Below are positions 1-6,003 of a stretch of DNA of 12,076 nt, piece after piece. Made by a program: the position numbers and the translations under genes. The stretch spans positions 1-12,076 of the forward strand of contig SFTH01000037.1 of NCBI GenBank assembly GCA_004563405.1, written 5' to 3'. How positions within the stretch are numbered: the stretch's first letter is position 1; each line of letters starts with the position of its first letter. The notes under the pieces are model-generated. The model had not been told where the DNA came from and did no database searches. It was given only the letters and a program-made list of their open reading frames with translations. The DNA comes from a bacterium. Its GTDB lineage: Bacteria; Bacillota; Clostridia; Christensenellales; Aristaeellaceae.

Positions 1-120
1 CAACGCCTCCCGGATGTTCCAAGCGTTTACTCTCTCAGAAATCTGACTGTTCTTTCTTCTTGATCTACTCTTCGCTGTATCGTTTTCAAGGATCGTCGCG
101 CTGTGCTCTCGCTCAACGCA
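1..120 (-). other. rRNA operon leader, running out of the window
   Basis: This is the transcribed leader downstream of the rRNA promoter at 127-155, read right to left. On the minus strand it contains GATCCTTGAAAAC followed by ACAGCGAAG, the kind of element found before 16S and in 16S-23S spacers of Firmicutes, where it takes part in antitermination or processing stems. No mature rRNA sequence is reached before position 1, so the first rRNA gene, presumably 16S, lies outside. That a 16S gene follows is inferred from promoter strength and this leader similarity. Confidence 0.6.
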
Positions 121-126
121 GGATTT

Positions 127-155
127 ATTATATCAAAACCCCGTGCGTTTGTCAA
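127..155 (-). promoter_or_regulatory. Consensus sigma-A promoter of an rRNA operon
   Basis: On the minus strand TTGACA (155-150) and TATAAT (132-127) are separated by exactly 17 bp, a perfect match to the housekeeping consensus. Upstream (about 157-190) runs an A-rich stretch with AAAAA, AAAAA and AAAA tracts spaced about one helical turn apart, as in UP elements of rRNA promoters. Transcription should start near 120 and run leftwards into the leader. Confidence 0.85.
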
Positions 156-248
156 GCGTTTTCGCCAATTTTTCTCTGTTTTTCTCTGCATACTGCATGT
201 TGTGACAGTCATTTTCCGAGACCCCCAGATGTTGGGAAATCTGGCGGA

Positions 249-1286
249 TTATGGCGCTTTTGTCGCGCGGCTTCGAATGTTAAGAAACAGATTCCGCGTC
301 AGGAAAATCAGGCCGGGCAGGGCGAGCAATCCCGCGGCGAGCAGGGAGAACGCATAGGCGCTGTGGTCCCCGTTCACAAAGCCCTCTGCGCCGGAATCCA
401 CGCTCCGGAACAACAGCCCGCTCGCACAGGCGATGAGCGCCGCGGCCGCGCCGCGAACGGCGAAATACTCCCGGGCGCGCACGCCGAGGTCGCGCATGGC
501 GTCCAGGTTTTGCGCCGCAATGCACAGTCCGCCAAACCCGAGCGCCGCGCCCTGGATCAGCAGCCGCCCCGGGCCCTGCCACTTCGCCAGCGCCGCGAGG
601 CCGGAGGGCATGTCCGCCGCGAGCAGCAGCGCCATGCCCGCCCACTCTCCAGCGAAGCTCGCGAAGGCGCAGGCGGCGGCGCTGAAGAGCACCATGTAGC
701 CGCTGATGGCCAGCACGCCCTCCACCGCCGCGCGCACGGGATTCTGTGCGCGCGCCTCCCCGGCCAGCGGCGGGATGCGCTCCTCTCCGCCGTGCGGCGC
801 GAACCGCAGCGCCGCCAGCAGGATCAGCTGCGCGCAGGCCTGAATCAGCGCCAGGCGCAGCCCGAGCGCCGCAGAGCCGTACAGTCCCTGCCCCACGCCC
901 AGAATCAGATACGCCGGGCTCAGGCCGCTGAGGGCGAGGGCGAGGCGGCGGGCGTCCATACTGCGCATGCCCGTCTCTCCGGCCACCCTGCGCACCGCAA
1001 TCGCGCCGCCCGGCGAGCCGGAGATCATGCCGATGAACAGCGCCGGCGCCGCCGCGCCCGGAAGCGCGAACAGCGGCCCCATGATCCGGGAGAGCGCGGC
1101 GTCATAGGCGGCGCAGGCCTCCGGCCCGGTGAGCGTCGGAAGCAGCGCCAAGAAGGGAAACAGCGCCGGCGCGACGCTCTCGCACCAGAGCCGCATCGCC
1201 CGCTGCGCTCCCGCCACAGAGGCCTCCGGCCGGATCAGTATGCCCGCGAGCACCAGCGCCGCGCCCCAGAATTTCAGCTTTTTCAC
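249..1286 (-). CDS. ylbJ: YlbJ-like sporulation integral membrane protein
   Basis: A hydrophobic 345-residue protein that matches my recollection of the YlbJ family, a multi-pass membrane protein of the nucleoside-recognition (gate) superfamily made in the mother cell and needed for spore cortex formation. Visible features are an N-terminal membrane segment (about 6-20), a W-C-E-S-V-A-P-A-L-F-P-F element (34-45) and the glycine-rich G-M-I-S-G-S-P-G-G-A turn (86-95), both typical of the family. Further membrane segments follow to the C-terminus. It is somewhat shorter than Bacillus YlbJ (about 400 residues). The start is GTG at 1286; the only upstream purine run is a weak GGGGGGTGG. It stands alone, and its stop lies about 95 bp before the rRNA promoter on the same strand. 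The fold family is fairly secure and the orthology somewhat less so. Confidence 0.72.
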   Translation of the reverse strand: MKKLKFWGAALVLAGILIRPEASVAGAQRAMRLWCESVAPALFPFLALLPTLTGPEACAAYDAALSRIMGPLFALPGAAAPALFIGMISGSPGGAIAVRRVAGETGMRSMDARRLALALSGLSPAYLILGVGQGLYGSAALGLRLALIQACAQLILLAALRFAPHGGEERIPPLAGEARAQNPVRAAVEGVLAISGYMVLFSAAACAFASFAGEWAGMALLLAADMPSGLAALAKWQGPGRLLIQGAALGFGGLCIAAQNLDAMRDLGVRAREYFAVRGAAAALIACASGLLFRSVDSGAEGFVNGDHSAYAFSLLAAGLLALPGLIFLTRNLFLNIRSRATKAP

Positions 1287-1393
1287 GCAACCACCCCCCG
1301 ATGGAAGCTATGCGCGATGCCGGACAGGCATGCGCCGCGCATCCCTTACGCAAAGTCTTCGTGCACCGCGGCGAAGTAACTTTCCTAAACGCA

Positions 1394-1422
1394 TTGACAA
1401 TTTTCGATTTGAGGCCTATAAT
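1394..1422 (+). promoter_or_regulatory. arsR promoter, perfect sigma-A consensus
   Basis: TTGACA (1394-1399) and TATAAT (1417-1422) are separated by 17 bp, a perfect consensus. Such a strong promoter ahead of an ArsR-family repressor fits a unit held off by the repressor and fully derepressed by metalloid. Transcription would start near 1429, inside the dyad described next. Confidence 0.88.
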
Positions 1423-1446
1423 AGATCAAGAAAAGTTGATTTGAGG
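1404..1446 (+). promoter_or_regulatory. Probable ArsR operator region
   Basis: Two symmetry elements overlap the promoter. GATTTGAGG occurs twice in direct orientation (1406-1414 and 1438-1446), 32 bp apart or about three helical turns. The first copy lies between the -35 and -10 boxes. An inverted repeat, ATCAA-6 nt-TTGAT (1425-1440), covers the start site. The nine-mer TCGATTTGA (1404-1412) recurs inverted at 1810-1818 before the permease gene. ArsR-family proteins bind as dimers to dyads over their own promoters, so autoregulation is the expected reading; which element is bound is inferred. Confidence 0.55.
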
Positions 1447-1453
1447 AGGACGC

Positions 1454-1765
1454 ATGGAGAACAGGTACGACGCGCAGGCGCGCATCTTCAAGGCGCTCTG
1501 CGATCCACGGCGCTTGCAGATACTGGAGCTGCTGCGCGGCGGCGAGAAATGCGCCTGCATACTGACCGACGCGCTCGGAATGCCCCAGTCCTCCCTCTCC
1601 TATCACCTGAAGATCCTCTGCGATTCCGGCATCGTCGCGGGCCGGGAGGAGGGCAAGTGGACGCACTACCGGATCAGCGCGCAGGGCAGCGCACAGGTCA
1701 TTGCGCTGCTGCGGGAGCTGACCCTGGTCTCCGGAGAAGACGCAGGCAAAAGCTGCTGCGAATGA
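1454..1765 (+). CDS. arsR: ArsR-family metalloid-responsive transcriptional repressor
   Basis: A 103-residue winged-helix repressor of the ArsR/SmtB family, close to the usual length. The N-terminal helix F-K-A-L-C-D-P-R-R-L-Q-I-L-E-L-L (12-27) is classic. It is followed by E-K-C33-A-C35-I-L, which aligns with the Cys-x-Cys sensor of plasmid R773 ArsR that binds As(III)/Sb(III). The recognition helix is P-Q-S-S-L-S-Y-H-L-K (44-53) and the wing is R-E-E-G-K-W-T-H-Y (64-72). The C-terminus carries a vicinal C101-C102 pair that could add a third thiolate or bind separately. The ATG at 1454 has GAGGAGGA four bases upstream. It is the first gene of the metalloid operon and probably represses it until trivalent arsenic or antimony releases it from DNA. 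Arsenic as inducer is inferred from the Cys-x-Cys and the arsC neighbour. Confidence 0.93.
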   Translation: MENRYDAQARIFKALCDPRRLQILELLRGGEKCACILTDALGMPQSSLSYHLKILCDSGIVAGREEGKWTHYRISAQGSAQVIALLRELTLVSGEDAGKSCCE

Positions 1766-1770
1766 CGGCG

Positions 1771-1800
1771 AGCCATCCCCGTGGGTGGAGATGGCTTTTT
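1771..1800 (+). terminator. Intrinsic terminator between arsR and the permease gene
   Basis: AGCCATC (1771-1777) and GATGGCT (1790-1796) form a 7-bp stem with a G-rich loop that can pair partly with the flanking C's, ending in a T5 run (1796-1800). It lies six bases after the arsR stop. A terminator here would make arsR more abundant than the downstream genes, or act as a gate before them. Confidence 0.65.
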
Positions 1801-1809
1801 ACAGGCATA

Positions 1810-1833
1810 TCAAATCGAATTTTCTCGATTTAA
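1810..1833 (+). promoter_or_regulatory. Inverted repeat ahead of the permease gene, candidate second ArsR site
   Basis: TCAAATCGA (1810-1818) and TCGATTTAA (1825-1833) form an imperfect palindrome around a 6-nt spacer, with a perfect 7-bp core. The left arm is the exact reverse complement of TCGATTTGA in the arsR promoter (1404-1412). It sits 21 bp before the permease ATG. It could be a second repressor site or an RNA hairpin; I found no convincing -10 box for a separate promoter. Confidence 0.5.
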
Positions 1834-1854
1834 TTGGAAGGCGAGGGGACGGCT

Positions 1855-2868
1855 ATGCAGGCGATGCGGGCTGGTTGGGACTTTTTTCAGAGCGAGATAC
1901 TCGGCATGAAGTGGCTGAGCCGCCTGATTGGCGGCGCGGTGGAGGCCTGCGGGCTGGATCCTGCGGGCCGGGTGGGCGGCAGCATCCAGTTCTTTATCTA
2001 CGACACCATCAAAATCATGGTGCTGCTGGGCGTCCTGATTCTGGTCATTTCCTATATACAGAGCTACTTCCCGCCGGAGCGCACCAAGAAAATTCTGGGC
2101 CGCTTTCACGGCCTCGGCGCAAACTGCATCGCCGCGCTCCTCGGCACGGTGACGCCGTTCTGCTCCTGCTCATCCATTCCGCTGTTCATCGGCTTCACCA
2201 GCGCGGGACTGCCGCTGGGCGTCACCTTTTCGTTTCTGATCTCCTCGCCAATGGTGGATCTGGGCAGCTTGGTGCTGCTGATGAGCATCTTCGGCTGGAG
2301 GGTCGCCATCATCTATGTGGCGCTGGGCCTGGTGATCGCGGTGGCCGGCGGCACGCTGATCGAGAAGCTGCGCCTGGAGGCGCAGGTGGAGGAGTTCATC
2401 CGCAGGGGGCGCGCCATGGACGTACCGCAGGAGGAATTGCGCTTTGCGGACCGCATGAAGTATGCCTGGGAACAGGTCGTTGCCACCGCAAAGAAGGTCG
2501 CGCCCTACGTGCTGATCGGCGTGGGCATCGGTGCGGTGATTCACAACTGGATTCCCGAAGAATTCATCGTAAAAATCCTCGGCACCGGCAATCCCCTGGG
2601 CGTGGTCCTCGCCACCGTCGCCGGCGTTCCCATGTACGCCGACATCTTCGGCACCATCCCCATCGCGGAGGCGCTGCTGGCCAAGGGCGCGCAGCTGGGC
2701 GTGGTTCTGTCCTTCATGATGGGCGTCACGACCCTGTCGCTGCCCTCGATGATCATGCTCCGCAAGGCCGTGAAGCCGAAGCTGCTGGGCGTCTTCGTAG
2801 GGATCTGCACCGCGGGCATCATCCTCGTGGGCTACTTCTTCAACGCGATTCAATATCTGCTCATGTAA
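1855..2868 (+). CDS. arsP: ArsP-type permease (PF03773 / DUF318 family)
   Basis: A 337-residue polytopic membrane permease. Hallmarks are G-T-V-T-P-F-C103-S-C105-S-S-I-P-L-F in an N-terminal-half membrane segment, S-S-P-M-V-D (130-135), A-G-V-P-M-Y-A-D (256-263) and T-L-S-L-P-S-M-I-M-L (293-302). A charged cytoplasmic loop (about 170-205) links two similar halves. Characterised family members (ArsP) export trivalent organoarsenicals such as methylarsenite; others are annotated as copper/zinc exporters (SO_0444 type). With arsR upstream and arsC downstream, trivalent metalloid efflux is the best inference, but the true substrate is open. I chose ATG 1855 (GAGGGG at 1843-1848) over TTG 1834, which has no ribosome binding site and lies on the dyad. 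It is 89 bp from arsR and 57 bp from the next gene. Confidence 0.87.
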   Translation: MQAMRAGWDFFQSEILGMKWLSRLIGGAVEACGLDPAGRVGGSIQFFIYDTIKIMVLLGVLILVISYIQSYFPPERTKKILGRFHGLGANCIAALLGTVTPFCSCSSIPLFIGFTSAGLPLGVTFSFLISSPMVDLGSLVLLMSIFGWRVAIIYVALGLVIAVAGGTLIEKLRLEAQVEEFIRRGRAMDVPQEELRFADRMKYAWEQVVATAKKVAPYVLIGVGIGAVIHNWIPEEFIVKILGTGNPLGVVLATVAGVPMYADIFGTIPIAEALLAKGAQLGVVLSFMMGVTTLSLPSMIMLRKAVKPKLLGVFVGICTAGIILVGYFFNAIQYLLM

Positions 2869-2925
2869 AGGCACACTTGTACGGCATCCATTTATGCAAA
2901 ATTGACGATACGGGAGGAATGAATC

Positions 2926-3357
2926 ATGGGTCTGTTCGGATTGGGAAAGAAAAAAGCGGAAGAAAAGCAGCCGTCCTGCTGCTGCGGCTCCGGGGATAAG
3001 GCGGCTTCCTGCTGCTGTGGCTCCGACGCTCCGGCGGAGGCCGCTTCCGGCTGCTGCTGCACGGTTGATCAGGCGGAAGGATCCACCTGCTGCTGTGACA
3101 CTGCCGGCGGTGCGGGCTGCATCAAAATCCTCGGCGCGGGCTGCAAGTCCTGCCATGAGCAGTACGAAAATGCGAAAGCGGCCGTACAGGCGATGGGCCT
3201 GAACGTTGAGGTGGAGTACGTCACCGACATGGAAGTGGTCATGGCCTACGGCGTGATGCGCATGCCCGCGATTGTCGTCAATGAAAAGGTGGTCTGCATG
3301 GGCAAGGTGCTGAAGGCTGCGGAAGTTGAAAAGCTGCTTCGCAAGCTGGGATTGTGA
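2926..3357 (+). CDS. Thioredoxin-fold protein with N-terminal Cys-Cys-Cys clusters
   Basis: A 143-residue protein in two parts. Residues 1-62 hold a basic start (M-G-L-F-G-L-G-K-K-K) and four triple-cysteine clusters at C18-20, C29-31, C43-45 and C55-57, spaced by short Gly/Ser/Ala-rich segments. Residues 65-143 form a small thioredoxin-like domain (Thioredoxin_3, redox-active disulfide protein 2 type) with C73-K-S-C76 and a cis-proline in M-R-M-P114, plus C65 and C124. No signal peptide is seen, so it should be cytoplasmic. GGGAGGA lies seven bases before the ATG. Thioredoxin-like partners are common beside PF03773 permeases. Likely roles are thiol recycling for the reductase 12 bp downstream, or metalloid capture and hand-over to the permease. 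The fold and cysteines are seen; the roles are inferred. Confidence 0.85.
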   Translation: MGLFGLGKKKAEEKQPSCCCGSGDKAASCCCGSDAPAEAASGCCCTVDQAEGSTCCCDTAGGAGCIKILGAGCKSCHEQYENAKAAVQAMGLNVEVEYVTDMEVVMAYGVMRMPAIVVNEKVVCMGKVLKAAEVEKLLRKLGL

Positions 3358-3369
3358 GGAGGATGGCGC

Positions 3370-3768
3370 TTGAACAAGCCAAAGGTCGCATTCATCTGCG
3401 TGCACAATTCTTGCCGCAGCCAGATTGCGGAGGCGCTGGGGCGACGCCTGGCGGCAGATGTATTTGAAAGCTACTCCGCCGGTACGGAGCTGAAGGAGCG
3501 CATCAACCCGGACGCCGTGCGCCTGATGAAGGCGCTGTATCAGATCGACATGGAGGCCGAGGGCCAACGCAGCAAGCTGCTGCGCGCGCTTCCGCCGGTG
3601 GACGTCGTGGTGACGATGGGCTGCAACGTGCAGTGTCCGTCCCTTCCCTGCAAGCGGCGGGAGGACTGGGGGCTGGACGACCCCAGCGGAAAGCCGGACG
3701 CCGTTTTTCTGGAGACCATCCGGCGCATCGAGGAACAGATTCTGCGGCTCAGGTGCGAATTGCGCTGA
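3370..3768 (+). CDS. arsC: Thioredoxin-coupled arsenate reductase (low-Mr phosphatase fold)
   Basis: A 132-residue arsenate reductase of the Staphylococcus pI258 / Bacillus ArsC type, which reduces As(V) to As(III) in the cytoplasm. The phosphatase P-loop is C10-V-H-N-S-C15-R16-S17, giving the nucleophile C10. The redox cysteines that relay the disulfide lie in M-G-C85-N-V-Q-C89-P-S-L-P-C94, followed by the conserved W-G-L-D-D-P-S-G (100-107) with the general-acid aspartate D104. Length is normal. The start is TTG at 3370, fixed by GAGGAGGA (3356-3363) at good spacing; the nearby ATG at 3363 is out of frame. It is the last gene of the operon, and the thioredoxin-like protein just upstream is a plausible electron donor. 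Confidence 0.93.
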   Translation: MNKPKVAFICVHNSCRSQIAEALGRRLAADVFESYSAGTELKERINPDAVRLMKALYQIDMEAEGQRSKLLRALPPVDVVVTMGCNVQCPSLPCKRREDWGLDDPSGKPDAVFLETIRRIEEQILRLRCELR

Positions 3769-3792
3769 GCATCGCGCCGCTGCCACAGGGCG

Positions 3793-3826
3793 CGCGGGAT
3801 CGGGCATTGCGCCCGGCGCACCCGCG
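3793..3826 (+). other. GC-rich hairpin after arsC
   Basis: CGCGGG (3793-3798) pairs with CCCGCG (3821-3826), and inside it CGGGC (3801-3805) pairs with GCCCG (3811-3815) around a 5-nt loop. No T-run follows, so it is more likely an RNA-stabilising 3' structure than a terminator. No gene is seen in 3769-3981. Confidence 0.4.
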
Positions 3827-3917
3827 AACATCGCTGTCATAGGGCACGGAAATCCAGCGCTGAAGTCTGGCCCTCTGCTGCGGACGCACATCGCTAACCA
3901 TTCGTTCAACTGTACAG

Positions 3918-3964
3918 AACCGGCCCGCCGGACGCATGATTTCAGCGCCCTGCGGGCCGGTTTC
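3918..3964. terminator. Candidate bidirectional terminator between convergent operons
   Basis: AACCGGCCCGC (3918-3928) and GCGGGCCGGTT (3952-3962) form a perfect 11-bp stem with a 23-nt loop. It lies between the ars operon (plus) and the membrane-protein gene ending at 3982 (minus). The plus-strand tail is only TTTCCT, so termination strength is uncertain. Confidence 0.5.
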
Positions 3965-3981
3965 CTATAGATTCTGCGCGG

Positions 3982-4644
3982 TCATTCTCCGTCGGGCGCC
4001 AGCGTGAGCTCGCCGCCGTCGCCGGGCCGTGCGTCCTCCACGTAGAGGTAGAGCACGTCGCCGTCCATCCATTCGTACATCAGCTGCGCGTCGCTGGCGC
4101 AGCCGATCTCCAGCGCGCCCTCGGCCTGAACCTTCGCATTGTAGAAGAAGCGGGCCGTGCGCGGGTGCGCGGAATAGAGATAGCCGAGGTCATCCGCCGA
4201 GGCCGACTCGGGGGTCCAGCGCTCGCCCCGGGCGGCGCAGCGGGCCTCGATGCGCTCCCCGTCAGCGCTGAGCCTGCGAAGCACGACCACCGCGCGCCCC
4301 GAGGGCGAGGTGAGCGTGGTGTAGTGCTTGGACACGCCGGCGACGAGCATCAGCGAGAAAGCCGCCAGCATGGCCAGCGCAACCGCCGCGATCAGCAGCG
4401 CGCTGACCGCACCCGCTGCGATGCGCAGTCCCCGCGCGCGCACCTTCCGCACCAGAAAGATCGCCAGGGCGATGAGCGCGGAGTAGACCAGCAGGCCGAA
4501 TAGCGCGTATACCATGCTCGCGTCCAGGGCAGGGTAGCCCAGCTGGCCCATGACGCCCACGAAGGTCAGCGCGAGGATCAGCAGCAGAAAATACCCCAGA
4601 AAGAAGCGTTTCACGCCGCGAAGGGGCGTCTTTTCCCTCTCCAT
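3982..4644 (-). CDS. Hypothetical three-helix membrane protein with C-terminal soluble domain
   Basis: A 220-residue protein I do not recognise. It begins with a basic cytoplasmic stretch, then predicted membrane helices at about 14-33, 44-66 and 74-104. R-K-V-R-A-R-G-L-R between helices 2 and 3 marks a cytoplasmic loop. By the positive-inside rule the last ~115 residues, which look beta-rich and include V-L-Y-L-Y-V-E-D near the end, should face outward. The start at 4644 has GGAGGG just upstream, partly overlapping the end of dut, whose stop is 9 bp away. The two are therefore likely co-transcribed from the dut promoter. No catalytic motif is seen and no function is offered. Confidence 0.75.
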   Translation of the reverse strand: MEREKTPLRGVKRFFLGYFLLLILALTFVGVMGQLGYPALDASMVYALFGLLVYSALIALAIFLVRKVRARGLRIAAGAVSALLIAAVALAMLAAFSLMLVAGVSKHYTTLTSPSGRAVVVLRRLSADGERIEARCAARGERWTPESASADDLGYLYSAHPRTARFFYNAKVQAEGALEIGCASDAQLMYEWMDGDVLYLYVEDARPGDGGELTLAPDGE

Positions 4645-4653
4645 GCGCCCTCC

Positions 4654-5145
4654 TCAGCGGCGGTCGGTGCTTCCGAAGCCGCCGGTGCGCGCCGCACACG
4701 CGTCGTCGTCCACGGTGATCCCGAAGGGGAGGAACACGCCCTGGGCGATGGCCGCGCCCGCCTCCACGGCGAACTCCCGGCCCTCCCGGTTGGCGTTGAT
4801 GAGCTTGATCTGGATGTGTCCCTCGTTGTCGGCGTTGAAGTAGTCCGAATCAATGACCCCCACGGTGTTGTTGAGCTGGAGCCTGTACTTGAACCCCTGG
4901 CCGGAGCGGGGATAGAGGGTCAGCACCCAGCCCTCGTCGATGCGCGCGCGCACGCCGGTGGGGATGCAGACGCTCTCGCCGGGAGCGAGGCGGATGTCGA
5001 CGGGCGTAAAGAAATCATAGCCCGCCGAACCGGCCGTGCCCCGCCGGGGCAACTTCAGCGCGTCGTAGGGACAGGGGGCGTCGAAGTGCCAGTCCGCCTC
5101 GAAGCGGGCGCGGCTGACCTTCATGAACTGGGCGATCTTCTGCAT
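4654..5145 (-). CDS. dut: dUTP diphosphatase (dUTPase)
   Basis: A homotrimer-type dUTPase that hydrolyses dUTP to dUMP and pyrophosphate, keeping uracil out of DNA and supplying dUMP for thymidylate synthesis. All five family motifs are present: A-G-Y-D-F-F-T-P (41-48), P-R-S-G-Q-G (79-84), N-T-V-G-V-I-D99-S-D-Y with the catalytic aspartate (93-102), A-A-I-A-Q-G-V-F-L-P-F (131-141) and the P-loop-like R-T-G-G-F-G-S-T-D-R-R at the very C-terminus (153-163). I start at ATG 5145 (163 residues, GGAG eight bases upstream). The longer reading frame to 5271 begins upstream of the transcription start, and its first internal ATG (5175) overlaps the -10 box. Confidence 0.93.
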   Translation of the reverse strand: MQKIAQFMKVSRARFEADWHFDAPCPYDALKLPRRGTAGSAGYDFFTPVDIRLAPGESVCIPTGVRARIDEGWVLTLYPRSGQGFKYRLQLNNTVGVIDSDYFNADNEGHIQIKLINANREGREFAVEAGAAIAQGVFLPFGITVDDDACAARTGGFGSTDRR

Positions 5146-5173
5146 GTTTTCGACTCCGTATCGTTTTTTTCCC

Positions 5174-5202
5174 ATTATAGCATGGGCCGCACCCGGGCAC
5201 AA
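5174..5202 (-). promoter_or_regulatory. dut promoter with extended -10
   Basis: On the minus strand TATAAT (5179-5174) is preceded by TG one base away, an extended -10 element, and by a partial -35, TTGTGC (5202-5197), at 17 bp. Transcription would begin near 5167, about 22 bp before the dut ATG. Confidence 0.75.
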
Positions 5203-5214
5203 GGAGAATTTCTC

Positions 5215-5243
5215 TTGCGGACGCGGGCGCAGGGCGGTATAAT
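5215..5243 (+). promoter_or_regulatory. Promoter of the MBL-fold / oxidoreductase pair
   Basis: TTGCGG (5215-5220), 17 bp, TATAAT (5238-5243), then AAGGAGA (5254-5260) and the ATG at 5270. It is back-to-back with the dut promoter; only 12 bp separate the two -35 boxes, so both could be influenced by one bound regulator or by supercoiling. Confidence 0.75.
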
Positions 5244-5269
5244 AATGGAAGCAAAGGAGAGAAGACACC

Positions 5270-5983
5270 ATGCGCGCAACCTACATTGACCACAGCGGCT
5301 TCTTCCTGGAGGGCGAGCGGAGCTGCCTGCTGTTCGACTACTATCGGGGAGAGCTGCCGGAGGTTCCGGCCGGAAAGCAGCTCGTGGCCTTCGCCAGCCA
5401 CCACCACCCGGACCACTATGTGCCCGAGATGTTCGCCTACGGCGAGCGCGCGCGGGACACCCGCTATCTGCTGGGCTGCGACGTGACCCTGAACGCCGTC
5501 AACCGCCAGCGGATGGGCGTGAGCGACGACGCCTTCGCCCGCTGCACGCGCATGCACAAGGACGACGTGGTCGTGGCCAACGGCGCGACGGTGCGGGCGC
5601 TGCGCTCCACGGACATGGGCGTGGCCTTCTATGTGGAGTGCGAGGACAGGCACATCTACTTCGCCGGAGACCACAACCTGTGGATCTGGCACGAGGACGC
5701 GAACTTCGACCGGGCGCAGGTCGCGCGCTTCTACGAGGAGATTGAAAAGCTGCGCGGGCTGCGCATCGACGCGGCCTTTCTGCCCCTCGACCCCCGGCTG
5801 GGCGAGGAGTACTGGCGCGGCTTCGACGCCTTCGCGCGCCTGCTGGAGCCCGCGCACATCTTCCCCATGCACATGGTGGGCGACTACGACATCATCCGCC
5901 GGATGAAGGCGCGCGACTGCGCCCGGCCCTACCGGGCGCGCATCGCGGAGATCCGTCAGGGCGGCGACTGCTTTGAATTCTGA
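5270..5983 (+). CDS. MBL-fold metallohydrolase (UlaG-like)
   Basis: A 237-residue cytoplasmic protein of the metallo-beta-lactamase fold, in the branch of UlaG-like, L-ascorbate-6-phosphate-lactonase-related hydrolases. The metal motif is S-H44-H-H46-P-D48-H49, the A-G-D-H-N-L-W segment (about 131-137) carries the second-metal aspartate, and P-M-H-M (about 202-205) supplies a late histidine. These imply a di-metal hydrolase; the substrate cannot be read from the sequence. AAGGAGA gives a good ribosome binding site. The oxidoreductase gene follows after 20 bp, so the two form an operon that may act on a shared sugar-like or lactone compound, which is an inference. Confidence 0.85.
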   Translation: MRATYIDHSGFFLEGERSCLLFDYYRGELPEVPAGKQLVAFASHHHPDHYVPEMFAYGERARDTRYLLGCDVTLNAVNRQRMGVSDDAFARCTRMHKDDVVVANGATVRALRSTDMGVAFYVECEDRHIYFAGDHNLWIWHEDANFDRAQVARFYEEIEKLRGLRIDAAFLPLDPRLGEEYWRGFDAFARLLEPAHIFPMHMVGDYDIIRRMKARDCARPYRARIAEIRQGGDCFEF

Positions 5984-6003
5984 GAGACAGGGAGGCCGAA
6001 AAT

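Noticed and set aside
225..244. Hairpin CCAGAT-8 nt-ATCTGG after the YlbJ-like gene as a terminator
   Set aside because: Only 6 bp with no T-run on the minus strand; too weak to call.
60..1379. Long plus-strand open frame opposite the YlbJ-like gene
   Set aside because: Arg/Gln/Ala-rich composition typical of the antisense of a high-GC gene, with no domain and no ribosome binding site; the minus strand encodes a coherent membrane protein.
1340..1382. Imperfect dyad AAAGTCTTCG / CGAAGTAACTTT between ylbJ and the ars promoter
   Set aside because: Contains mismatches and a long loop, no T-run, and no clear operator function.
2170..3909. 579-codon minus-strand frame across the ars operon
   Set aside because: His/Ala/Gln-rich antisense shadow of four well-identified plus-strand genes.
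5146..5271. Longer N-terminus for dUTPase (start at 5271 or 5175)
   Set aside because: These starts fall upstream of or on the -10 box of the dut promoter, and the added residues do not belong to the dUTPase fold.
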